This document shows, piece by piece, positions 1-5,083 of a stretch of DNA of 5,200 nt; positions within the stretch are counted from its first letter, which is position 1, and every line of letters starts with the position of its first letter. The position numbers and the translations under genes were made by a program. Under the pieces are notes generated by a model. It was not told the origin of the DNA and made no database searches. It saw only the letters and a program-made list of their open reading frames with translations. Source of the DNA: Candidatus Bathyarchaeota archaeon (GTDB lineage: Archaea; Thermoproteota; Bathyarchaeia; TCS64); the NCBI GenBank assembly GCA_014729945.1, contig WJJC01000050.1, positions 1 to 5,200 on the forward strand, read 5' to 3'.

Positions 1-249
1 ATAGTAGACTACATGGGCAGGATAATCGCCCAAGGAGCAAAGGGTAGACAAATGACTATCGGTACAACAATAGACGTACAGGGGCTACGGGATTACCGAA
101 ACAAGACACAGCTTCACAACATGCTACAACAGTTGAGAACCGAGTGCTACACTTATCTGGATAAACCTATGTGGCCGGTGAATAAACCCCTCACTGAGGG
201 AGCCGATTACCCAGAGTGGGCTCCAAAACCAGATTTCTACAAAAAATAA
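1..249 (+). CDS. Nitrilase-superfamily (carbon-nitrogen hydrolase) protein, C-terminal end only
   Basis: The reading frame is open from base 1 and ends at a TAA at 247-249, so the gene enters from the left and only the last 82 residues are seen. The stretch begins IVDYMGRIIAQG, which matches the late beta-strand pair of the nitrilase fold (the 'S-x-I-x-D-x-x-G-x-I-x-A' region). It continues with TIGTTIDVQGLRDYRNK, typical of the strand and helix that close the domain ('a-x-I-D-x-x-x-L-R-x-x-R'). A roughly 45-residue tail rich in Pro, Trp and Tyr follows, of the kind that makes subunit contacts in amidases and beta-ureidopropionase-like members. The Glu-Lys-Cys catalytic triad lies outside the window, so substrate and activity cannot be judged. 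The family hydrolyses nitriles, amides or carbamoyl groups, usually in the cytoplasm. The ATG at base 13 is internal and not a start. The gene converges on the amidohydrolase gene with 10 bases between stop codons. Confidence 0.72.
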   Translation: MVDYMGRIIAQGAKGRQMTIGTTIDVQGLRDYRNKTQLHNMLQQLRTECYTYLDKPMWPVNKPLTEGADYPEWAPKPDFYKK

Positions 250-269
250 GAAGCGAGGCTTATGCCTCG
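241..269 (-). terminator. Hairpin plus T-tract at the end of the amidohydrolase gene
   Basis: CGAGGC (254-259) and GCCTCG (264-269) form a perfect 6-base-pair stem with a 4-base loop. The stem spans the stop codon of the minus-strand gene. Read on the minus strand it is followed by a T-rich run ending TTATTTTTT (241-249), which is the complement of the last two Lys codons and stop of the convergent gene. Archaeal termination is normally driven by T-rich tracts, so the T-run is probably the active part and the hairpin may add to it or protect the 3' end. On the plus strand no T-run follows the hairpin, so only minus-strand termination is supported. Confidence 0.5.
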
Positions 270-1897
270 TACACTATTTCTCCACCCAGATAGGTGGTCA
301 ATACCTCTGTGTCCTTGATGTCATCCTCTGGACATGTCAGTATGTCTCGGTCCAGCACAATCATATCAGCCAGCTTACCAGTCTCCAGGCTTCCCTTTAT
401 GTCCTCCTCGAAGGTCAGATGTGCCCCGTTTATGGTGTACATTCTGATGGCCTCTTCTCGTGTAACTTTCTGGTCCTCACCAAGGCATATGCCCTTGAGC
501 TCGGTCTTACGAGCTATTGAAGCCCATAGTGATGGGAACGGGTAATATGGAGTCACCGGGCTATCGGTTCCAGCCGCGGTCATTATACCATGGTCTAGCC
601 ACGCTCTATGTGGTTTTAGCCACTTGCATCTCTCTAAGCCGATAGAGTTGATGTAGCTATCACCCAGATAGTATAGGAAGTCGGGCTGACTTGCGACGTT
701 TATTCCCAGTTCCTTGCAGGTCTGGAAGTTTTCCTCGCTGGGCTGATAGGCGTGTATGAGGTAGAAGCGCCTAGCCTTGATTGGTTTAACCTTGTTGGTC
801 TTCTTGTAAGTGTCCAGCACTATGTCCATGGCTTTACCGCCGCAGCAGTGGATACCGCAGAGCATACCACGTTCATTAGCCGCGTCAACCAGTCGTTGAA
901 GATTCTCCCGTGGAACAGTCAACAAACCATAGTCATCAGGGTCCCCCTCATAATGCTCCCTTAGTAAGGCAGTTCTTCCGCCTATACCGCCGTCTATGAG
1001 AATCTTCAGGCCCTGGAACTTGAGTAACTCGTCTCCGTATCCAGTGTTCATAGGGAAGTTCTTTACGCGTTTCACGCTATCGTCTATGTGTTCATCACCA
1101 TCTATGGCTCTGAGCATCATATTGGTTCTGACAGTTACCTCACCGTTATCCTTCAGCCGCTGATATGCAACCATCTGGTCCTCGGTGTCCCCTGCGTCGA
1201 TTACACTGGTGATGCCGACCTCGTTGAAGGCCTTGAATGCTGCTCTTATCTGGTCCATGAACTCCGGGATACCATCCGGGGGAATATGTTTCCTTACCAG
1301 AGTCATAGCGGGTGACTCCTCCAGCATACCAGTGGGTTCACCTTCCTCGTCTCTGACAATCTTACCTCCCACAGGATCAGGGGTGTCCCGAGTGATTCCA
1401 GCTATCTCAAGCGCCTTACTATTAGCTACAAGCAGGTGACCACATGTTCGGGTTAATACAACCGGGTTCTCCGGTGCTACTTCATCGAAATCGTACCGGG
1501 TTGGGTTTCTCTGTTCAGCTAGTTTAGCTTGGTCCCATCCTCTCCCCAGTATCCATTCACCGGGCTCTGATTCAGCCACCTTCTCCGCCACAGCTTTCTT
1601 CATATTCTCTATGCTCTGCATTGGTGGTGTGCGGCAGTTTATCATCATCAAGGCTGAGCCCGTACCGATTACGTGAATGTGACTATCATATAGTCCCGGC
1701 ATCACGGTCTTTCCATCTAGGTCAACGACCTTGGTGTCGGGCTCCGTGAGCTCTTCTACTTCTTTTGTTGTTCCTACATGCTGTATTCTACCGTCTTTCA
1801 CTGATACGGCTTCAGCTATCGAGAAATCCTCGTCTACTGTGATGATCTTCCCGTTTACTAGGGCTAGATCAGCCAAGCATGGCTTTGGTGCAGACAT
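260..1897 (-). CDS. YtcJ-like metal-dependent amidohydrolase (Amidohydro_3 type)
   Basis: A complete 545-residue protein, the usual length of the YtcJ/NfdA-like branch of the amidohydrolase superfamily. These are cytoplasmic TIM-barrel enzymes that cleave C-N bonds of N-formyl, amide or related substrates. Residues 10-62 form the N-terminal beta-sandwich strands (LALVNGKIITVDED). The first metal-binding motif follows as MPGLYDSHIHV with His73 and His75. Later metal or active-site positions are visible as Lys298 in FQGLKILIDGG, His350 in GIHCCGG, His382 in LIHAYQ and Asp445 in GTDSPV. Residues 500-545 return to the small sandwich domain (KGSLETGKLADMIVLD). There is no signal peptide or membrane segment. 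The start ATG is chosen because the beta-sandwich begins only a few residues later and a TATA-like box sits just upstream. The usual 'H-A-x-G-D' after the third metal position is replaced by HCCGG. The true substrate is unknown. The gene lies 45 bases downstream of the winged-helix gene, in the same direction, with its own predicted promoter. Confidence 0.88.
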   Translation of the reverse strand: MSAPKPCLADLALVNGKIITVDEDFSIAEAVSVKDGRIQHVGTTKEVEELTEPDTKVVDLDGKTVMPGLYDSHIHVIGTGSALMMINCRTPPMQSIENMKKAVAEKVAESEPGEWILGRGWDQAKLAEQRNPTRYDFDEVAPENPVVLTRTCGHLLVANSKALEIAGITRDTPDPVGGKIVRDEEGEPTGMLEESPAMTLVRKHIPPDGIPEFMDQIRAAFKAFNEVGITSVIDAGDTEDQMVAYQRLKDNGEVTVRTNMMLRAIDGDEHIDDSVKRVKNFPMNTGYGDELLKFQGLKILIDGGIGGRTALLREHYEGDPDDYGLLTVPRENLQRLVDAANERGMLCGIHCCGGKAMDIVLDTYKKTNKVKPIKARRFYLIHAYQPSEENFQTCKELGINVASQPDFLYYLGDSYINSIGLERCKWLKPHRAWLDHGIMTAAGTDSPVTPYYPFPSLWASIARKTELKGICLGEDQKVTREEAIRMYTINGAHLTFEEDIKGSLETGKLADMIVLDRDILTCPEDDIKDTEVLTTYLGGEIVYEA

Positions 1898-1900
1898 ATT

Positions 1901-1929
1901 TATCCCATGAATAACATCGTAATGGGATA
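1901..1929. promoter_or_regulatory. Inverted repeat, candidate operator of the amidohydrolase gene
   Basis: TATCCCAT (1901-1908) and ATGGGATA (1922-1929) are perfect inverted 8-base arms separated by 13 bases, with arm centres 21 bases apart, about two helical turns. This spacing suits a dimeric DNA-binding protein on one face of DNA. One arm touches the predicted TATA box (1927-1934) and the other covers the predicted transcription start, only a few bases before the ATG at 1897. Occupancy would be expected to repress. The arm sequence differs from the palindrome at 2407-2426, so the same protein need not bind both. No binding is proven. Confidence 0.5.
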
Positions 1930-1934
1930 TAATA
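1927..1934 (-). promoter_or_regulatory. TATA-like box for the amidohydrolase gene
   Basis: On the minus strand this reads TATTATAT, centred about 33 bases before the ATG at 1897. With the usual archaeal TATA-to-start distance of roughly 25-27 bases, transcription would begin near 1904-1906 and leave a leader of under ten bases. No convincing Shine-Dalgarno sequence is present in that leader. This is inferred from sequence alone. Confidence 0.4.
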
Positions 1935-1942
1935 CTTGATGA

Positions 1943-2407
1943 TCAACCTAGGCGTATGTTTATCTCGTATACTATTTGTTCAGGGATATGGCTGCGTCCT
2001 TTATTCCTCAACGCGATAAACCCTAGGTTTTCCAGTACTTTGAGGTCGTTATAGACGTTTTTCACATCTCGCCCAAGTTTCTCGGCCAAGTCGTTTATAC
2101 TTGAGACGGGTTCCACCCCCAGAAAGTCCAGTAACTCTAGTCGTCTCGGGGTTAACTGGGGGTACTCTTCACGTGTCAGGCTTAGTTCTTCTTCGGCCAA
2201 GTACTCAAAGTCCTCACCTTCCTGGTAGGCTCTCAGGGCGTGGTTCATATTGGTCCATTCAATGTACTCTTTGAAGGTGCCTGGAGGTATTCTACCCTTG
2301 GCGTATTCCTCGTGGAGCTGACTCAGGCTCCCATATTTCTCTCTTAGTATAGCCATCCTGGTTCTTACCTGGTGCATCGGGATGCTCTTTACTACACGCC
2401 ACTCCAT
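1943..2407 (-). CDS. Winged-helix transcriptional regulator, HVO_A0114-like
   Basis: A 154-residue cytoplasmic protein with a C-terminal winged helix. Helix 1 is LTPRRLELLDFLG (85-97), helix 2 is SINDLAEKLG (103-112), the recognition helix is in RDVKNVYNDLKVLENLGF (113-130), and a basic wing and closing strand run from 131 to 151 (LRNKGRS...IVYEINI). The 'LTPRRLELL ... LA-x-x-LGRD-x-KNV-x-x-D-x-x-x-LE-x-LG' pattern is characteristic of the archaeal HVO_A0114-type putative DNA-binding family. Residues 11-80 are predicted helical and acidic (REKYGSLSQLHEEY, RAYQEGEDFEYLAEEE). They may serve as a dimerisation or partner-binding part, and I do not recognise a ligand pocket. The ATG at 2407 overlaps one end of a palindrome and would give a leaderless or nearly leaderless message. 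An in-frame ATG at 2375-2377 (Met11) is an alternative start. The gene is divergent from rtcB, which makes it the obvious candidate regulator of rtcB and of itself. It could also act on the amidohydrolase gene downstream. The target is inferred, not shown. Confidence 0.82.
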   Translation of the reverse strand: MEWRVVKSIPMHQVRTRMAILREKYGSLSQLHEEYAKGRIPPGTFKEYIEWTNMNHALRAYQEGEDFEYLAEEELSLTREEYPQLTPRRLELLDFLGVEPVSSINDLAEKLGRDVKNVYNDLKVLENLGFIALRNKGRSHIPEQIVYEINIRLG

Positions 2408-2426
2408 ATTGGTCCCTAGACCAATA
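2407..2426. promoter_or_regulatory. Perfect palindrome in the divergent regulator/rtcB promoter, candidate operator
   Basis: TATTGGTC (2407-2414) and GACCAATA (2419-2426) are perfect 8-base inverted arms around a 4-base centre. The left arm overlaps the first base of the regulator's ATG. The right arm overlaps the AATAAA element (2423-2428) that could serve as the TATA box of rtcB. A dimeric winged-helix protein bound here would sit over the regulator's own transcription start and could also block or bend the rtcB promoter. If it were transcribed on the minus strand it could also fold into a hairpin next to the start codon. It is the longest tightly spaced palindrome I noticed in the window's intergenic DNA. 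Confidence 0.6.
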
Positions 2427-2437
2427 AAGCCTTATTA
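2423..2437. promoter_or_regulatory. Back-to-back TATA-like elements of the divergent promoter
   Basis: AATAAA (2423-2428) on the plus strand is about 40 bases before the rtcB ATG at 2467, which predicts a start near 2452 and a leader of about 15 bases. TAATAA on the minus strand (complement of 2432-2437) is about 27 bases before the regulator ATG at 2407, which predicts a leaderless message. The two elements are themselves near-symmetrical (AATAA, 4 bases, TTATT). The whole space between the two start codons is only 59 bases, so the two promoters cannot be independent. Confidence 0.4.
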
Positions 2438-2457
2438 GGTTATTGTAGACGAAAAAT

Positions 2458-2462
2458 GTGAG
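2458..2462 (+). promoter_or_regulatory. Weak Shine-Dalgarno (GTGAG) that decides the rtcB start
   Basis: GTGAG resembles part of the archaeal GGTGA ribosome-binding core and lies 4 bases before the ATG at 2467. The GTG at 2458 is in frame and could be read as a start giving three extra residues, but it is better explained as part of this site. Starting at 2467 gives MQFPLDRIS, which lines up without gap with the start of the Pyrococcus enzyme as I recall it (MVVPLKRID). Confidence 0.45.
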
Positions 2463-2466
2463 AACA

Positions 2467-3915
2467 ATGCAATTTCCCCTAGATAGAATATCAGAAAATA
2501 TCTGGGAGGTACCCATAGCATTCAGCAGATACATGCGGGTACCAGCGAGGATCTACGCTGACAAGCAGCTACTCGAAGCGATGAAAGGAGACGAGACCAT
2601 GACACAGGGCGTCAACATCGCGCAACTCCCAGGAATATTAAAATACAGTATAACCCTCCCCGACGGACACCAAGGATACGGGTTCCCCATCGGCGGAGTA
2701 GGCGCCTTCGATATGGAGGAAGGCATCATCACACCGGGCGGAGTCGGCTACGACATCAACTGCGGGGTTCGGTTAATGAGAACCGATCTAACATACAAGG
2801 AAGTAGACGCCAAGAAAAAAGAGCTCATAGACGAGGTCTTCAAACTTGTGCCATGCGGCGTCGGTAAGGGAGGAAAAATACGGCTCAGTAAAGAGGAAAT
2901 ATCCCGAGCAGTATCAGAGGGGATACAGTGGGCAGTAGACAAGGGATATGGCTGGGACCGAGACTTTAGCCACAGCGAGGAAAGCGGCTGCATGAAGGAG
3001 GCGAACCCGGATAAGGTTAGCAGCAGGGCCCTCAGGAGAGGAGCCACTCAACTGGGTACCCTTGGAGCGGGTAACCACTTCCTTGAGATAGCACGAGTAT
3101 CCCAGATCTTTGATGAGAAGGCAGCCAAGGTATATGGAATAACCAACCCTGATCAGGTTGTTGTCTGGGTCCATACGGGTAGCCGGGGCTTCGGTCACCA
3201 GGTTGCCACAGACTATATACGGGTGATGGAGAGGGCTTCCCGGAAATATGATATCAGGTTACCGGCAAGAGAGCTTGCCTGTGCCCCTATTAAGAGCCGT
3301 GAGGCTGAGGACTATTATGAGGCAATGAGCTGCGCTATTAACTGGGCGTTCATCAACCGGCATATAATCATGCATCAGGTACGCACGGCTTTTGAGAACG
3401 TCTTTAACCGGAACGCAGAGGATATGGGCATGGATCTGGTTTACGGTATGACTCATAACACGGCTAAGAAGGAGAAGCACAGGGTGAATGGTAAAAGGAT
3501 GGAGACGATGGTTCACCGTAAGGGAGCTGCACGTGCCTTCGGTCCCGGGAGAAGGGATCTCCCCAAGGATTACAGGTCTACGGGGCAGCCAGTGTTGCTC
3601 GTAGGCACTATGGGTACTGCTAGCTACCTCTTGAAAGGCACTGAGAGAGGAGAGGAGCTTAGCTTCGCCAGCACGGCGCACGGAGCCGGCAGGGTTATGA
3701 GCCGATCAGGTGCACGGAGAAGGTTCAGGGCACAACACATTATTGATGCTCTGGAGCAGAAGGGCATCATAGTGAAAGCCGCCAGCGGTAGAATAGTGGA
3801 GGAGGAGAGTCCTGATAGCTACAAAGACGTGCACAGGGTTGCTCAGGTGAGCCACGAGCTGGGTTTGGCTGAGAAGGTTATGACAAGTGTACCCATAGCG
3901 GTTGCCAAGGGCTAA
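2467..3915 (+). CDS. rtcB: tRNA-splicing ligase RtcB (RNA 3'-phosphate/5'-hydroxyl ligase)
   Basis: RtcB joins RNA 2',3'-cyclic phosphate or 3'-phosphate ends to 5'-hydroxyl ends, using GTP and Mn2+. In archaea it seals tRNA exons after intron removal and can repair cleaved RNA. The protein is 482 residues from the ATG, against about 481 for Pyrococcus horikoshii RtcB, and is collinear with it. Key residues are all present in numbering from this ATG: Asp96 and Cys99 in GYDINCGVR, Asn203 and His204 in GAGNHFLE, His236 in WVHTGSRG, His330 in MTHNTAKK, and the guanylylated histidine His405 in STAHGAGR. The DGHQGYGFPIGG block (residues 66-77) is also typical. No intein interrupts the gene. The activator archease, often encoded near rtcB, is not in this window. 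The gene is divergent from a winged-helix regulator and followed by a T-rich stop region, so it appears to be a single-gene transcript. Third-position base use changes sharply between the two halves (see findings). Confidence 0.97.
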   Translation: MQFPLDRISENIWEVPIAFSRYMRVPARIYADKQLLEAMKGDETMTQGVNIAQLPGILKYSITLPDGHQGYGFPIGGVGAFDMEEGIITPGGVGYDINCGVRLMRTDLTYKEVDAKKKELIDEVFKLVPCGVGKGGKIRLSKEEISRAVSEGIQWAVDKGYGWDRDFSHSEESGCMKEANPDKVSSRALRRGATQLGTLGAGNHFLEIARVSQIFDEKAAKVYGITNPDQVVVWVHTGSRGFGHQVATDYIRVMERASRKYDIRLPARELACAPIKSREAEDYYEAMSCAINWAFINRHIIMHQVRTAFENVFNRNAEDMGMDLVYGMTHNTAKKEKHRVNGKRMETMVHRKGAARAFGPGRRDLPKDYRSTGQPVLLVGTMGTASYLLKGTERGEELSFASTAHGAGRVMSRSGARRRFRAQHIIDALEQKGIIVKAASGRIVEEESPDSYKDVHRVAQVSHELGLAEKVMTSVPIAVAKG

Positions 3916-3917
3916 CC

Positions 3918-3930
3918 TCTTTTTTCTTTT
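3918..3930 (+). terminator. T-rich stop region after rtcB
   Basis: Starting two bases after the rtcB TAA, the plus strand carries TCTTTTTTCTTTT (runs of six and four T). This is the usual form of an archaeal intrinsic terminator and no hairpin is needed. It separates rtcB from the promoter of the next gene, which begins about 12 bases later. Confidence 0.65.
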
Positions 3931-3942
3931 ACTCATAAAATG

Positions 3943-3960
3943 TTAAATACCCGTTTTTAA
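3943..3960 (+). promoter_or_regulatory. TATA-like box and weak inverted repeat upstream of the riboflavin kinase/regulator
   Basis: TTAAATA (3943-3949), preceded by an A-rich BRE-like AAAATG, is centred 23 bases before the TTG at 3969. This suits a leaderless or nearly leaderless message. TTAAA (3943-3947) and TTTAA (3956-3960) form a short 5-base inverted repeat across the box. RbkR-type proteins are known to regulate riboflavin genes, and autoregulation here is conceivable. The arms are short and AT-rich, so the operator reading is weak. Confidence 0.38.
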
Positions 3961-3968
3961 TTAGATGG

Positions 3969-4676
3969 TTGACCGAGTTGGAGATAGAAATCAAGCCGCA
4001 TCTATGGTTTACATTATACACCTTGATGAAGATGGGGGCAACAAGCACCAGCATAAAGATTAGCACCACCGAGCTGAGCGAGGAAATAGGTAGCAGCCAG
4101 CAGAGCGCAAGTCGACACCTCCAAGTACTTGAAGAAGAGAATCTGATTGAGCGAACCATCAGTAATGAGGGTAGCACTATCCGGGTTACGGGTGAGGGGG
4201 TGGCCGAGTTGGATCTGGTTTTAAAGGAGCTAAAATGGCATCTTGAGGGTAAGGGTGCTGAGGCTATCGTGTTTGAGGGAGAGGTGGTGAGCGGATTATT
4301 TGAGGGCGCTTATTACATCAGTAAGGAAGGGTATCACAGGCAGATAGTGGAGAAACTGGGTTTTGAGCCCTTCCCGGGTACCCTGAACATTAAGATCGGT
4401 GAGGAGGATTATGATAAGCGTAGAAGGCTTGAACGCGGCGATTATATACGCCTTGATGGTTTCAAGGACGGGGAAAGGGCTTTCGGCGCAGCTCACTGTT
4501 ACCCGTGTTTCGTAGAGGGAGAGATCGAGGGAGCTTTGATTGTTGCTGAGCGCAGCAGCCATGATTATGGTGTGATGGAGATTATATCGCCTTATTACCT
4601 GAGGCGTCGCATGGAGTTAGCGGACGGGGATAAGATCAGGGTCTTGTTTTTGCCCCTTCGACGATCCGACGCTTGA
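3969..4676 (+). CDS. rbkR: Bifunctional winged-helix regulator / CTP-dependent riboflavin kinase (RbkR type)
   Basis: A 235-residue protein with two parts. Residues 1-92 form a winged helix: helices at 9-22, SISTTELSEEIGSS-like 28-43, recognition helix SQQSASRHLQVLEEENLI (43-60), wing 61-74. Residues 98-235 match archaeal riboflavin kinase, which makes FMN from riboflavin with CTP in place of ATP. The signature EGEVVSGLFEGAYYISKEGY (103-122) is followed by LGFEPFPGTLNIKI (130-143), where Thr138 and Asn140 belong to the metal/nucleotide-binding TLN motif. EIISPYYLRRRMELADGD (204-221) closes the fold. The fused architecture is that of RbkR, described as both enzyme and repressor of riboflavin genes. 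No ATG precedes the winged helix: the TTG at 3969 is chosen because of TATA spacing, with TTG 3978 as a close alternative. An ATG at 3965 is out of frame, and Met20 would cut into helix 1. The last 41 bases overlap ribL on the opposite strand. Its DNA targets are not visible here apart from its own weak upstream repeat. Confidence 0.9.
   Translation: MTELEIEIKPHLWFTLYTLMKMGATSTSIKISTTELSEEIGSSQQSASRHLQVLEEENLIERTISNEGSTIRVTGEGVAELDLVLKELKWHLEGKGAEAIVFEGEVVSGLFEGAYYISKEGYHRQIVEKLGFEPFPGTLNIKIGEEDYDKRRRLERGDYIRLDGFKDGERAFGAAHCYPCFVEGEIEGALIVAERSSHDYGVMEIISPYYLRRRMELADGDKIRVLFLPLRRSDA
4636..4676. other. Convergent 41-base coding overlap of rbkR and ribL 3' ends
   Basis: The ribL stop (complement of TCA at 4636-4638) lies inside the rbkR frame, and the rbkR TGA (4674-4676) lies inside the ribL frame. 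The overlap encodes the last 13 codons and stop of each protein. Neither gene has a T-rich terminator before the overlap, so both transcripts must run into the other gene and would be complementary over at least this stretch. Confidence 0.9.
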
Positions 4677-5082
4677 TCTCGCTGCTGCTGTTTAGTTCGT
4701 CTTCGCCGAATTGTTCTATCTGGACTATCTTAATGTCCATTTCACGGGCTTTGTTTATTTTCTCGACCTGTGCCTTTATGGCTTTCTGGTCGTGGCCTAC
4801 TGCTACTATGTCGGGTTTGATCTGTTGTAGTACTCTGTCTAGGTCCATGTCTTTGAATCCTAGTAGGGCTTCGTCTACTACTTTGAGTGCGTCAATTACT
4901 GCTCTGCGTTGGGCTTCTGGGATGACTGGGTCTGTGCCTTTCAGGCTGCGTACTGTCTCGTCTCTTGCTACTATTACTACGAGTTTTGCGTCTGGGCCAC
5001 CTGTTTTTTTTGCTTCCTCTAGGTACCTGATGTGGCCGTAGTGGAGTAGGTCGAAGACGCCTGCTGCTAGTACTGTGGTCAT
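4636..5082 (-). CDS. ribL: Archaeal FAD synthase (FMN adenylyltransferase) RibL
   Basis: A 148-residue nucleotidyltransferase of the cytidylyltransferase-like HIGH superfamily, the usual size for archaeal RibL. It transfers AMP from ATP to FMN to make FAD in the cytoplasm. The nucleotide-binding motif is AAGVFDLLHYGHIRYLEEAK (6-25) with His14 and His17 as the H-x-G-H pair. Further family blocks are VVIVARDETVRSLKG (35-49), the proline/Arg block PVIPEAQRR (52-60), KPDIVAVGHDQ (89-99) and the ISSTxIR-like SSSEIKRRI (132-140). Closely related glycerol-3-phosphate cytidylyltransferases share the fold. The close match to archaeal RibL and the neighbouring riboflavin kinase favour the FAD synthase reading. 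The protein contains no cysteine. The start ATG follows the upstream gene's TAA by one base, and GTGG before it is a weak ribosome-binding match, so translation may be coupled. Third codon positions are strongly A/C-rich. Confidence 0.9.
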   Translation of the reverse strand: MTTVLAAGVFDLLHYGHIRYLEEAKKTGGPDAKLVVIVARDETVRSLKGTDPVIPEAQRRAVIDALKVVDEALLGFKDMDLDRVLQQIKPDIVAVGHDQKAIKAQVEKINKAREMDIKIVQIEQFGEDELNSSSEIKRRIVEGAKTRP

Positions 5083-5083
5083 C

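Noticed and set aside
1936..1946. Small palindrome TTGAT-G-ATCAA at the end of the winged-helix gene.
   Set aside because: The arms are only five bases, it overlaps the gene's last bases, and it is common by chance. The larger repeat at 1901-1929 explains the promoter better.
2458..2466. GTG at 2458 as the rtcB start.
   Set aside because: The ATG at 2467 aligns gap-free with the known archaeal RtcB N-terminus, and the GTG is better read as part of a Shine-Dalgarno-like GTGAG.
2292..2534. An 80-codon minus-strand frame across the divergent promoter into rtcB.
   Set aside because: It overlaps the winged-helix gene and the rtcB start, resembles nothing, and would run through both promoters.
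1982..2954. The 13-base direct repeat AGGGATATGGCTG at 1982-1994 and 2942-2954.
   Set aside because: The copies lie in unrelated coding regions on opposite coding strands, with no shared flanks. A single 13-base match is expected by chance in a window of this size at close to even odds.
3259..3681. A 140-codon open frame on the minus strand inside rtcB.
   Set aside because: It lies wholly within a conserved enzyme gene, has no recognisable domain or ribosome-binding site, and is explained as a shadow of the rtcB frame.
4673..5041. A 122-codon open frame on the plus strand opposite ribL, with a Ser/Leu/Phe-rich translation.
   Set aside because: The apparent hydrophobicity and serine richness come from the reverse complement of ribL's biased codons, and ribL is clearly the real gene.
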